Below are positions 16,268-23,834 of a DNA stretch of 43,380 bases, piece by piece. The position numbers and the translations under genes are program-made. The notes under the pieces are model-generated. The model was not told the origin of the DNA, did not search any database, and saw only the letters and a program-made list of their open reading frames with translations. Source of the DNA: Candidatus Poribacteria bacterium (GTDB lineage Bacteria > Poribacteria > WGA-4E > WGA-3G); the NCBI GenBank assembly GCA_022820835.1, contig JAJEET010000006.1:1-43380 (forward strand), written 5' to 3'. How positions within the stretch are numbered: the stretch's first letter is position 1; each line of letters begins with the position of its first letter.

Positions 16268-17527
16268 CTATCCGAGCGCAGCGTCAACTTTATTAATCGC
16301 GGCTGCCATTAATCGTGCGTGCTCTTCCTGCATATTCACATTGAAGCCGAACCGTAGCGCGCGCCCCAAGATAGATAACGTCTGCGGACACATATCTCGC
16401 GAGTATTCGACCTCCCCTTTGTAGCGCGGATCCTTCCACGGATACCCTGACGCATCTGGTGAATGTTTGAAGAGTATCGAATCCCAATAGGTATAGATAT
16501 GTCGGTCGGGGAAACCCTCATTATAGGCAGTCCCGGCGTTGAGACCTTCTGCCCTGAGCGCATCAGCATATTTCTTGGCGAGTTCCACATCACGCACAAT
16601 AATCGCTGCACTAATCCCACACTCACCTACGGGGTCATCAACATGTTGTCGGATATATCCTTTCGGATCGTCGGCAAGTTCTGCGGTGAACGCTTTCTTC
16701 AGTCGGCGTGTATGTCCCAAAATACCCTCTAATTTCGAGAGTTGTACACGTGCAATTGCCCCCAAAATTTCGCTTGTCCGATAGCACTGCCGTGAGAAGG
16801 GTTTGTTCTGCCATTCAGAATCGCTCATCCACATCGGCAGACCGGGTTCTGCCGCAAACGCTGCGCGTTCATAGATATCGTAGTCGTTGGTAAAGACAAG
16901 TCCACCTTCTCCACAAGAAATTACCTTGTAGTAGTTGAGGCTCCACGAGCCTGCATCACCCCATGCTCCAGCATACTTTCCCTTGTACTGACCACCGACA
17001 CACTGACAACAATCTTCAACAACCTTGAGATTGTGTTTCCGCGCGAGTTCGACAATCGCCTCAAGTCGGCACGGCACGCCTTGCATGTGCACCGGTAAGA
17101 TGGCTTTGGTATGCGGTGTAATTTTCCGTTCGACATCGGCGAGATCTAAACCGAGCGAATCGTCAATTTCTGCTATGACTGGAATCGCCCCGACACCCAC
17201 AATAGCGGCAGCGGTTGCGATAAAGGTGTAGCCCGGTAAAATCACTTCATCCCCCGGCCCGATGCCGACACCAGTGAGCGCACAGATAATTGCCGAGGTG
17301 CCTGAGTTCACCATCAAAGCGTGTTTGGCACCGAGGTACGCCGCTGCTTCGCTCTCAAAATTGCCTACATTTGAATCCTCAACGAACCGAAAAAGTTTAC
17401 CACTACGCAAGACCTCGGTTACGGCATCAATCTCACGCTGATCTATTACACTGGGTCCATGCATTCCACCGGGTATAGGTTCGGGAATAACAGGCGTTCC
17501 ACCCTCTATTGCTAAACGTGCTGCCAT
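16268..17527 (-). CDS. DegT/DnrJ/EryC1/StrS-family PLP aminotransferase
   Basis: The start is ATG at 17527-17525, preceded by GGAGG; the TTG 15 bases upstream overlaps that site. The 419-residue protein carries the fold-type I markers ALMVNSGTSAI, VILPGYTFIATA, VVEDCCQCVGG and the PLP lysine K201 in SLNYYKVISCGEGG. The G-E-G-G following the lysine is typical of the StrS/AHBA-synthase family. These enzymes transaminate keto-sugars or form amino-cyclitols for surface polysaccharides and natural products. No sugar nucleotide genes lie nearby, so the substrate is open. The His/Phe usually found near the lysine is replaced by Asn-Tyr-Tyr, as in some divergent members. A palindromic repeat lies in its untranslated leader. 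Confidence 0.9.
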   Translation of the reverse strand: MAARLAIEGGTPVIPEPIPGGMHGPSVIDQREIDAVTEVLRSGKLFRFVEDSNVGNFESEAAAYLGAKHALMVNSGTSAIICALTGVGIGPGDEVILPGYTFIATAAAIVGVGAIPVIAEIDDSLGLDLADVERKITPHTKAILPVHMQGVPCRLEAIVELARKHNLKVVEDCCQCVGGQYKGKYAGAWGDAGSWSLNYYKVISCGEGGLVFTNDYDIYERAAFAAEPGLPMWMSDSEWQNKPFSRQCYRTSEILGAIARVQLSKLEGILGHTRRLKKAFTAELADDPKGYIRQHVDDPVGECGISAAIIVRDVELAKKYADALRAEGLNAGTAYNEGFPDRHIYTYWDSILFKHSPDASGYPWKDPRYKGEVEYSRDMCPQTLSILGRALRFGFNVNMQEEHARLMAAAINKVDAALG

Positions 17528-17566
17528 CTTTTTCCTCCACAAGTTAGGATATAGTTTGAAGGTATC

Positions 17567-17587
17567 GCGGTTACAAACCGCTCCTAC
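17567..17587 (-). repeat. GTAGGA-tagged palindrome in an mRNA leader
   Basis: GCGGTT (17567-17572) and AACCGC (17576-17581) pair around ACA, followed by TCCTAC; on the minus strand this reads GTAGGA then the stem. It lies between the promoter at 17609-17637 and the start at 17527, so the transcript leader should fold here. Confidence 0.65.
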
Positions 17588-17608
17588 AAAGCCACGAAAT
17601 ATGGTGAT

Positions 17609-17637
17609 ACTTTATCAGATGTTTCCGTTTTTGTCAA
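17609..17637 (-). promoter_or_regulatory. Sigma-70-like promoter for the aminotransferase gene
   Basis: On the minus strand TTGACA (17637-17632), a 17-base spacer and TAAAGT (17614-17609) face the gene starting at 17527. The -35 box is perfect and the -10 box matches four of six consensus bases. Confidence 0.55.
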
Positions 17638-17656
17638 CGGCGTTTCTCTATCCTAA

Positions 17657-18604
17657 TTACCTACGCCACCACGCCTTTTTCGGTTGATACGAGGCGAGCA
17701 GCTTTGAAATCGCCTTCGCCTTCTTGTCCAAACGCAATACCGCCTCACAGGCTGCAATTACGCGCTGTTTGGCATCATCGTCTTCGGTGGTCTCATAAAG
17801 ATGGTGATAACTTTGCGCCACTGCGGTATGATAGGCAACAGCATCTACACTTTCAGGCACATCGGCAGGAAGGTCCGCAGCAATCGCAACCGCTTTGTCC
17901 CACGCGTCCGCTCCGACATGACAAATAACGAGCCAGTAGCAGGGAATCTTTTGCTCTGGGTACAGCCAAGATGCTTGCTCATAACACATCACCGCTTCCG
18001 TCCAAGCAGTGTTGGCGATGTGCAGCTGCGCCAGTTCAATATAGAAGTTATACAACCCCTTTTCCGTTATTGTATAGAGCGATGCTCCAGTGTTCGTAAG
18101 CCACTCCCTTTCCAATAGAAAATTGATCGCCGAATTCCGCTCATCTTCCGTGATCTGAATATCGGTCAGTAGGTGCTTCGCCATAGCAGCGTTCGGAAAA
18201 ATTTTGGTACGACTCTGCAGCAACGGATAGGCTTGCACCGGCTTATCCATCGTCAGGAGTTTAATCCCTGTAGCGATACGGAAAAGCGACACGATCTGGT
18301 CGCTGTTTTTGCGCGACATTTCATCAGCGACCGATTCCCGATTCTCTGAAAAATAGAGATTGAGTTCGGCGACTGCATCGCGGATGTCGGTATCGCTTGG
18401 GTCGAGTTGGTGTGCCTGCGCTAAAAACCGTTGTGCCGTGAAGAGTTCTCGCCAGCCGCGATAGATGGTCCCGAGTCGAAAATTGGCAAGCGCGTGGGTG
18501 AGTGGTTCGTTAGTCGTGTTGAGGATATCATCATAAGCTTGGATGGCTTCGGCGAGCCTGCCTTCGGTTTCTAACGCCTGCGCTTCAGTGATTAGATTTG
18601 ACAT
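17657..18604 (-). CDS. Tetratricopeptide-repeat protein
   Basis: I take the ATG at 18604 as start, giving 315 residues beginning MSNLITEAQALETEGRLAEA; a TTG at 18664 has no binding site. TPR-like helix pairs are visible at the N-terminus (EGRLAEAIQAYDDIL), around FRLGTIYRGWRELFTAQRFL, and in the second half (WTEAVMCYEQASWLYPEQK, AWDKAVAIAADLP). TPRs mediate protein-protein contacts; there is no signal peptide, so it should be cytoplasmic. The C-terminus is basic (LLASYQPKKAWWRR). A strong promoter lies about 80 bases upstream. The partner is unknown. Confidence 0.8.
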   Translation of the reverse strand: MSNLITEAQALETEGRLAEAIQAYDDILNTTNEPLTHALANFRLGTIYRGWRELFTAQRFLAQAHQLDPSDTDIRDAVAELNLYFSENRESVADEMSRKNSDQIVSLFRIATGIKLLTMDKPVQAYPLLQSRTKIFPNAAMAKHLLTDIQITEDERNSAINFLLEREWLTNTGASLYTITEKGLYNFYIELAQLHIANTAWTEAVMCYEQASWLYPEQKIPCYWLVICHVGADAWDKAVAIAADLPADVPESVDAVAYHTAVAQSYHHLYETTEDDDAKQRVIAACEAVLRLDKKAKAISKLLASYQPKKAWWRR

Positions 18605-18682
18605 AAAGGATATGGTTTCCTTACCGGATTCTGTGATGCGTTTATCACACGTGCTCCGGTTCAATAATAAGCGTTGACTGCT

Positions 18683-18711
18683 ATTTTATTCCAACAACAT
18701 TTGTTTGTCAA
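18683..18711 (-). promoter_or_regulatory. Sigma-70-like promoter for the TPR gene
   Basis: On the minus strand TTGACA (18711-18706), a 17-base spacer and TAAAAT (18688-18683) give eleven of twelve consensus bases. It points towards the TPR gene start at 18604. Confidence 0.7.
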
Positions 18712-18785
18712 TTGGTTTTACTTGTGTACTCGGAAGTATTGAGTTTTCCCGTATTCGTAATTTCAAAACCAATGAACTCTCCTAT

Positions 18786-18810
18786 GTAGGAGTGATCTCC
18801 CAATCGCGAC
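18786..18810 (+). repeat. GTAGGA-tagged palindrome, degenerate copy
   Basis: GTAGGA is followed by GTGAT, the loop CTCCCA and ATCGC, where GTGAT pairs with ATCGC through one G-T wobble. It lies in the 356-base gap between the divergent TPR and hicB genes, which otherwise holds only their promoters. Confidence 0.5.
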
Positions 18811-18836
18811 TAACTGCTCAAAACCGTAAAATTTAG

Positions 18837-18866
18837 TTGACATCTGCTTACCAGATGCGTTATTAT
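18837..18866 (+). promoter_or_regulatory. hicBA promoter with operator-like palindrome in its spacer
   Basis: TTGACA (18837-18842), an 18-base spacer and TATTAT (18861-18866) form a likely promoter. The perfect inverted repeat CATCTG (18841-18846) and CAGATG (18852-18857) starts within the -35 box and fills most of the spacer. A protein bound there would block RNA polymerase, as expected for autoregulated toxin-antitoxin operons. Confidence 0.6.
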
Positions 18867-18960
18867 TCTTTTTAGAGAATTGATCAGGATCTAAAAGGAA
18901 ACGCAAGAAATGCTCTGAATTTGGCGCGTATGAAAATTTACGAGAGATAGAGGATTTTTG

Positions 18961-19206
18961 ATGGAATACAAAATACCACTTCTTCTAACCCCTCAACCTG
19001 AAGGTGGATATACAGTAACCTCTCCACTGTTGCCTGAGTTAGTCACCGAGGGTGATTCATTAGGTGAGGCGTTAGAGAATGTCAAAGACGCTTTTGCTGC
19101 AGTCCTCGAATTATATCAAGAGATGGGACGGTCATTGCGGGAGAACACACAGATTCCGGACACAAAGGGTCCCGTGTGGCTGGAAACGGTGGTATCTGCC
19201 TCGTGA
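18961..19206 (+). CDS. hicB: HicB-family antitoxin
   Basis: The 81-residue product has the HicB partial RNase H-like fold: an N-terminal strand pair (YKIPLLLTPQPEGGYTVTSP), LLPELVTEGDSLGEALENVK and a final helix before TKGPVWLETV. HicB proteins bind and neutralise the HicA mRNA interferase. No helix-turn-helix or ribbon-helix-helix extension is obvious, so any DNA binding is uncertain. The order is antitoxin then toxin, and the stop overlaps the GTG of hicA by four bases (GTGA, 19203-19206), which is typical translational coupling. A palindrome sits in its promoter. Confidence 0.85.
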   Translation: MEYKIPLLLTPQPEGGYTVTSPLLPELVTEGDSLGEALENVKDAFAAVLELYQEMGRSLRENTQIPDTKGPVWLETVVSAS

Positions 19207-19393
19207 GATATCGAGAAGTTACTCGAAAGTTAACGGTGCTCGGTTGTCAAGAACGCGAGAGAAGAGGCGGTGGATCACACCGGAAATGGTTAATCCCAAC
19301 ACTCAACGCATTACTGTTGTTCCAGATTGGGGTAGCCGTGACTTGAAATTGGGAACGATTCGTGCTGCTGTTCGTCAGTTAGGTATTGATTAG
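19203..19393 (+). pseudogene. hicA: HicA-family toxin, broken by a one-base frameshift
   Basis: From GTG 19203 the frame reads RYREVTRKLTVLGCQERERR then GGGSHRKW, matching the HicA N-terminus including the catalytic histidine in G-S-H. After the tryptophan codon at 19287-19289 homology continues in another frame as NPNTQRITVVPDWGSRDLK and ends TIRAAVRQLGID at 19393. One extra G in the TGG-TTAAT junction would restore a normal HicA of 63 residues. The toxin is therefore either inactivated by a one-base deletion or affected by a sequencing or assembly error. HicA normally cleaves mRNA. Confidence 0.85.
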
Positions 19394-19431
19394 CAAGATT
19401 TCCAAAACGCTTAGAATCGGAGCACTCTCTG

Positions 19432-21204
19432 ATGAAACTACTATCCCATCTACTGACTTTCACAATTGTCATCGGACTTTACACTGCTACGGCAGTACCG
19501 CCAGATGCTATCGACACACCGCCGTGGCAACCCGCAGGAAAATACACACACCCCGATATTAGAGAGAGTTCCGGCATCGTCGCAAGTCAGCAGTTTGAAG
19601 GTGTCTACTGGACGCTCAACGATTCTGGTAACCCCGCCACACTTTACGCTACAAAACGCAACGGCGAACTTATTCGAGAAATAGCAGTAAAGGGTTCCCG
19701 AAATTTCGATTGGGAAGCACTCGGTATTGATGACAAAAATCAGCTCTGGATCGGCGAGATCGGTAATAACAGTAGACTGCGTCAGGATCTGAAAGTAGTC
19801 GTTGTTGCCGAGCCGGACCCGTTTAGCGAAACGGAGGCGGAAGTTATCGCGAGTTATCCATACCGGTATCCAAACGAAAATGTGGATGCCGAAGGACTCT
19901 TCGTTGTTAAAGGGATTCCACATATCGTTTCTAAAGAGCGGGAACGCGCTGTGCTTTACCGGTTTCCAACACTGCAAGCCGATACAAAACAGGTGCTGGA
20001 AAAGGTTGGTGAATTCGTCGGGGCGAAATTCGTAACGGGTGCCGGAGTGTCCAAAGACGGAACACGCCTTGTTGTTTGCACCTACGATGCACTCTGGGTA
20101 TATCACGGCACAGCGAGTAATTTGTCGAAAATGATTCAAGGCACCCCTTGGTTCCTACGACATAATTTTCAGGGAGAAGCCGTCTGCTTTGATGGCAACG
20201 ATCTCGTTCTGACAAATGAGGCGCGCGACCTTTACTATCTCCCACAGTTCTGGTATGAAAAAGCCTGGCCGTTACCGCCAAAGGAGACACAATCCGCAGT
20301 AACACTTTTCCCAGCGATAAAATCAGCGGAGGCAACGGCTCAAGTAGAGACTTATCTCGCAGCAGGCCTCGATATGGGTGGAAGCCATGTCGCTTTCATA
20401 CCACAGAATACTGATGAGCAAGCCACTTTAACCGTACCGATAGATGTACCCTACAGAAACATCTATGAAATCAGTGCTATTTTAACGCGCGGGCAAGAAT
20501 ACGGGCGCGTTGAATTATCTGTCAACGGCATCACAGTTGGTAGTACTTACGACTGTTATTCCACGGAAGTGGTAGCCGGGACACTGGTAAAGTTAGGAAC
20601 GGCGCAACTGAACGGCGGCGAGAACCGTATCACACTGAAAAGCGTGGGGAAAGCATTAGAAGCAACAGGCGACAAGATCGGCATCGATTCCTTCCAACTG
20701 CTGCACGCTTCGCCGTTTGTAAAAAAATATAAGGTCTTAGGTCCCTTTCCGAGAAAAGACTTTAGAACAGTCAATACACCCTACCCGCCTGAAACAGACC
20801 TTGATCTGAACGCTACCTACGAAGGAGTTGAGCGGAAATCTATCAGTTGGCGAGAAGCGACTGCTGAAACAGATGGCATGTTAGATTTGCGAAAAAACAT
20901 CGGTCTCGATACAAACGTTGTCGGCTATGCGCTCAGCTACGTCTACGCGCCAAAAGTGACGGATACTGTTTTGCTCTTAGGGAGTGATGAAGCCGTTGCA
21001 GTCTGGTTGAACGGCACCGAGATTCACCGAAAAGACGGTTTTCGGAGCGTAGGTCCAGATAGCGATGCAGTTCCGTGCCAGCTGCAAGCAGGATGGAACG
21101 CGGTGTTATGTAAAAGCGGTCAGAACGGCTGGCATTGGAGTCTCTATCTGCGGTTCACGGATGCAGACGGTGCTCTCAGATACGCCACCGAACCAGAAGA
21201 ATAG
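19432..21204 (+). CDS. Secreted beta-propeller protein with C-terminal jelly-roll-like domains
   Basis: The 590-residue product starts with a signal peptide (LLSHLLTFTIVIGLYTATA). Residues 30-280 look like a beta-propeller of WD/NHL type, with ESSGIVASQQFEGVYWTLND, LWIGEIGNNSRLRQDL, VDAEGLFVV and repeated strand patterns. Residues about 300-425 form a carbohydrate-binding-like sandwich (GRVELSVNGITVGSTYDCYS). Residues about 430-590 resemble a PA14-like or second jelly-roll module (YKVLGPFPRKDF, EAVAVWLNGTEIHRKDG, LQAGWNAVLCKSGQNGWHW). The architecture suggests binding of extracellular or surface glycans; no catalytic residues were identified. It follows the hicBA locus after 38 bases. Confidence 0.7.
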   Translation: MKLLSHLLTFTIVIGLYTATAVPPDAIDTPPWQPAGKYTHPDIRESSGIVASQQFEGVYWTLNDSGNPATLYATKRNGELIREIAVKGSRNFDWEALGIDDKNQLWIGEIGNNSRLRQDLKVVVVAEPDPFSETEAEVIASYPYRYPNENVDAEGLFVVKGIPHIVSKERERAVLYRFPTLQADTKQVLEKVGEFVGAKFVTGAGVSKDGTRLVVCTYDALWVYHGTASNLSKMIQGTPWFLRHNFQGEAVCFDGNDLVLTNEARDLYYLPQFWYEKAWPLPPKETQSAVTLFPAIKSAEATAQVETYLAAGLDMGGSHVAFIPQNTDEQATLTVPIDVPYRNIYEISAILTRGQEYGRVELSVNGITVGSTYDCYSTEVVAGTLVKLGTAQLNGGENRITLKSVGKALEATGDKIGIDSFQLLHASPFVKKYKVLGPFPRKDFRTVNTPYPPETDLDLNATYEGVERKSISWREATAETDGMLDLRKNIGLDTNVVGYALSYVYAPKVTDTVLLLGSDEAVAVWLNGTEIHRKDGFRSVGPDSDAVPCQLQAGWNAVLCKSGQNGWHWSLYLRFTDADGALRYATEPEE

Positions 21205-21415
21205 CGTCTTTACTGCAACCGTTTGAATTCGTGACGCTCTTCCAAGCCCACCAAATTCCTTTACGAATAAAAAAGCAAATTCCCGTCTGTATCCAATTCC
21301 ATGAATTCATCGTTAAACCTTTAGATAAATATATCATAAGGACTGAAAACGTTTACCCTATGATAGTGGAAATAGACATATTATTCAGATTGAGAACAGT
21401 AGTGGGGTGTATCCG
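21205..21415. other. Intergenic stretch before the outer-membrane fusion gene
   Basis: About 210 bases without a supported gene. The 3' part is A/T-rich and should contain the promoter of the next gene, but I see no clear box pair. Confidence 0.4.
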
Positions 21416-23410
21416 ATGCAATTTAATTTTCTTAGAGGTAACAGACAAAGCACATTGCCGCGAATCGCACAAACGATCGGCTTAGTTGCGATCATCTTGG
21501 TAGCCGTATCCGTTCCGGTAGAAGCTTCGAGTATCGCACACCGCGATATTTTTGTCGGTGCAAGCGCACGAGCCGTCGGTATGGGAAGCGCATTCACGGC
21601 AGGTCCCTCAGCGAATAACGGTTTCCTTTGGAATCCATCTTCATTAGGGTTTATGGATGGCGTAGAAGTTAGCATGGGAGGCATGCCGTTTCCGGGTAGC
21701 GCATCAAGCAACGAACAGGCATTCTCTGTCGCCGCGAACCCAAAATCCTTCGGTATAACAGACAGAGACTTAGGCAACCTATCTTTCGCAACATGGCTTG
21801 ACGGTTGGGGAAACGATACGAATGAGTCTACACAGATTGTGCTTTTGGGTTACGGTCTTGCGTTTGGACAAAACGCCTCGGCAGGTGCGAACTTACGCTA
21901 CTATCAAAACAACAACCCTATAAGAACGAACTTCTTATGGAGCGTAGATTTAGGGATGCAGTTTGCCTACCCGCTGGAAAAATGGGGTGATACGGTGAAG
22001 GTCGGAGTCAATTTCTCCGAACTCAGCAACGGTATACGAGAAAACGGTGTTCTCCTTGAGAGTGCCCCCTTAGCAGCGCGTTTCGGTACAACCTACGAAT
22101 TCGGCAGTCACACGCTTTTCTCCGCCGATTTCGCTGTCCACGGTGAGAACAGCATAGACTGGGCAGAACGACTTCGACTCCATATCGGTGCAGAGCACTG
22201 GCTCATCAACGGACATTTTGGACTCCGCGTCGGTTATACCACCTTAACGAATTCCGAAAGGTTCCTGGAAGGTGAATTGGCACGAGGTGTCAGCTTCCGA
22301 AATTCCGCCGGACAACTCGATTACGCTTACGTTAGCGGCAGCGAACTTGAGAATGGCGTACACTGGATATCCGCAACCCTACGTTGGGGTGGAGGGAACA
22401 CAGCACCCGTATTAGCAAAAACGCCTCCTGAAGCACCAAAAACAGAAGAGGTACAGGTACAAGAAGAACCCGCACCGATTTTAATGCCTGCAACCCTCAC
22501 CGCTGAAACAACAACGTTAGAATTGCAGATTTCAAACCCAGTAATCTCACCGAATAATGACGGCATCGCTGACGAAACAACACTCCGCTTGCAGCTCACG
22601 GAAACCGAAAACTCACAAGGAATGGCAAGCGACACCTTAAAGTGGCAGTTAAACATCCGTGATGAATACACCGAAAGTGTTTGGGAAAAAACTGGCACAG
22701 GTCTCCCTAAAGAAGGTATTGTCTGGAACGGTATCGCAAACACAGGCAACTTGGTTCCAGATGGCAACTACGAAATTCAACTGCACCTCCTTAACGCACA
22801 AGGGAAACCGCACCTAAAAGACAGCGAGAAAATTACCGTAGACCTTATCCCGACAACGTTAGAACTCTTTGGAAAGACAGCGACAACGGTCAGTGTGAAA
22901 ACGTGGGATATGAGTCCACTTGCCCATTGGAAACTTGAGATATTCGATACCGAGAACACACTTGTCGAACAGGTAGAGGGGGATGGCACGCCACCAGAGG
23001 AGATTACTTTAGCAAAAGTTCAATCGCAGCCCGCTGCCACTTATATTGGCAAGCTGCACGTTCAGGACATCGCTGGTAACCGGAGCACACAAGAGGCGCA
23101 GCTCACACTCGGAACAGAACCTGAACCGATAGTAGAATCGGTCACGGTAACAGTATCTGTCCCATCAACAGCAAGTCTGACATTAATGGTTGGTTCTTTT
23201 GCCGAATCTGGCAACGCTGAAATGCTGGCTGAGAATTTGGCGTGGATGTATCCGGACGAGAAAGTGCAGATATATACGGCTGTCGTTGAAGGCAGAACGA
23301 TGCATCGGGTAACGATCGGAACATTTACGGAACGCTCGGAGGCAACAGAGCTCAAGCAGCACATCCAAGAGACACAAGGCGTTGAGCCGATATTGATTAC
23401 AGTTCAATAA
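21416..23410 (+). CDS. PorV/PorQ-like outer-membrane barrel fused to FlgD-type Ig and SPOR domains
   Basis: The start is ATG 21416 (a GTG at 21407 is possible), giving 664 residues. A signal peptide (IGLVAIILVAVSVPVEA) precedes the PorV/UPF0164-type barrel, recognised by FVGASARAVGMGSAFTAGPS, NGFLWNPSSLG and alternating amphipathic strands to about residue 325. A proline-rich linker follows. A FlgD-type Ig domain begins at ISNPVISPNNDGIADETTLR and includes GIVWNGIANTGNLVPDGNYE; a second Ig-like part covers about 460-560. A SPOR domain ends the protein (LTLMVGSFAESGNAEMLAEN to TFTERSEATELKQHI). SPOR binds denuded peptidoglycan, so the protein could tether the outer membrane to the wall. This domain combination is unusual to me. 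Confidence 0.8.
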   Translation: MQFNFLRGNRQSTLPRIAQTIGLVAIILVAVSVPVEASSIAHRDIFVGASARAVGMGSAFTAGPSANNGFLWNPSSLGFMDGVEVSMGGMPFPGSASSNEQAFSVAANPKSFGITDRDLGNLSFATWLDGWGNDTNESTQIVLLGYGLAFGQNASAGANLRYYQNNNPIRTNFLWSVDLGMQFAYPLEKWGDTVKVGVNFSELSNGIRENGVLLESAPLAARFGTTYEFGSHTLFSADFAVHGENSIDWAERLRLHIGAEHWLINGHFGLRVGYTTLTNSERFLEGELARGVSFRNSAGQLDYAYVSGSELENGVHWISATLRWGGGNTAPVLAKTPPEAPKTEEVQVQEEPAPILMPATLTAETTTLELQISNPVISPNNDGIADETTLRLQLTETENSQGMASDTLKWQLNIRDEYTESVWEKTGTGLPKEGIVWNGIANTGNLVPDGNYEIQLHLLNAQGKPHLKDSEKITVDLIPTTLELFGKTATTVSVKTWDMSPLAHWKLEIFDTENTLVEQVEGDGTPPEEITLAKVQSQPAATYIGKLHVQDIAGNRSTQEAQLTLGTEPEPIVESVTVTVSVPSTASLTLMVGSFAESGNAEMLAENLAWMYPDEKVQIYTAVVEGRTMHRVTIGTFTERSEATELKQHIQETQGVEPILITVQ

Positions 23411-23834
23411 CACGGTTCTCGGCTTTCAGCATGCAGTAGGTAAAAGAAATACCAGCTAAAAACAATTCGCGCTGAGGGTAATTGCCATTCGCGGTAGTGC
23501 GGTTTCCCAACCGCACTATATAGGTGTCAATTTAAAAAAATAACCGTCTCGAACCCAGGCCCGGTAGGTTCGGTTTCCCAACCGAACCGGATTTTGCACG
23601 GAAACCTTGAAGATCTCAAAAATCTCTTCAGTCCCGTAGGGACGGTATGTTTATAGCAGCGCGTGCCCAAAAACCTCAGCCCCGTAGGGGCGGCATGTGC
23701 ATAACACCCCAACGAAATTAGACTTTAGGATTCCACAACACCTCTCAGTTCTCAGACGAGATGCTTTTCTCCCAATGCAATAGTTTGGCTATAGGGACTA
23801 CATCATCATTCCGACCAACACCGTATTTCTGGAA
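23411..23834. repeat. 424-base intergenic cluster of palindromic repeats
   Basis: No gene is supported here. A perfect 10-base stem TAGTGCGGTT/AACCGCACTA lies at 23495-23504 and 23509-23518 with loop TCCC. A 9-base stem GGTTCGGTT/AACCGAACC lies at 23567-23575 and 23580-23588, also with loop TCCC. Two 31-base direct copies follow at 23628-23658 and 23676-23706, each centred on a palindrome (TCCCGTAGGGA and CCCCGTAGGGG). The region separates two convergent genes. Confidence 0.75.

Noticed and set aside
23495..23706. CRISPR array
   Set aside because: The repeats are few, differ in sequence, have no regular spacing with unique spacers, and no cas genes are nearby; they are palindromic intergenic elements.
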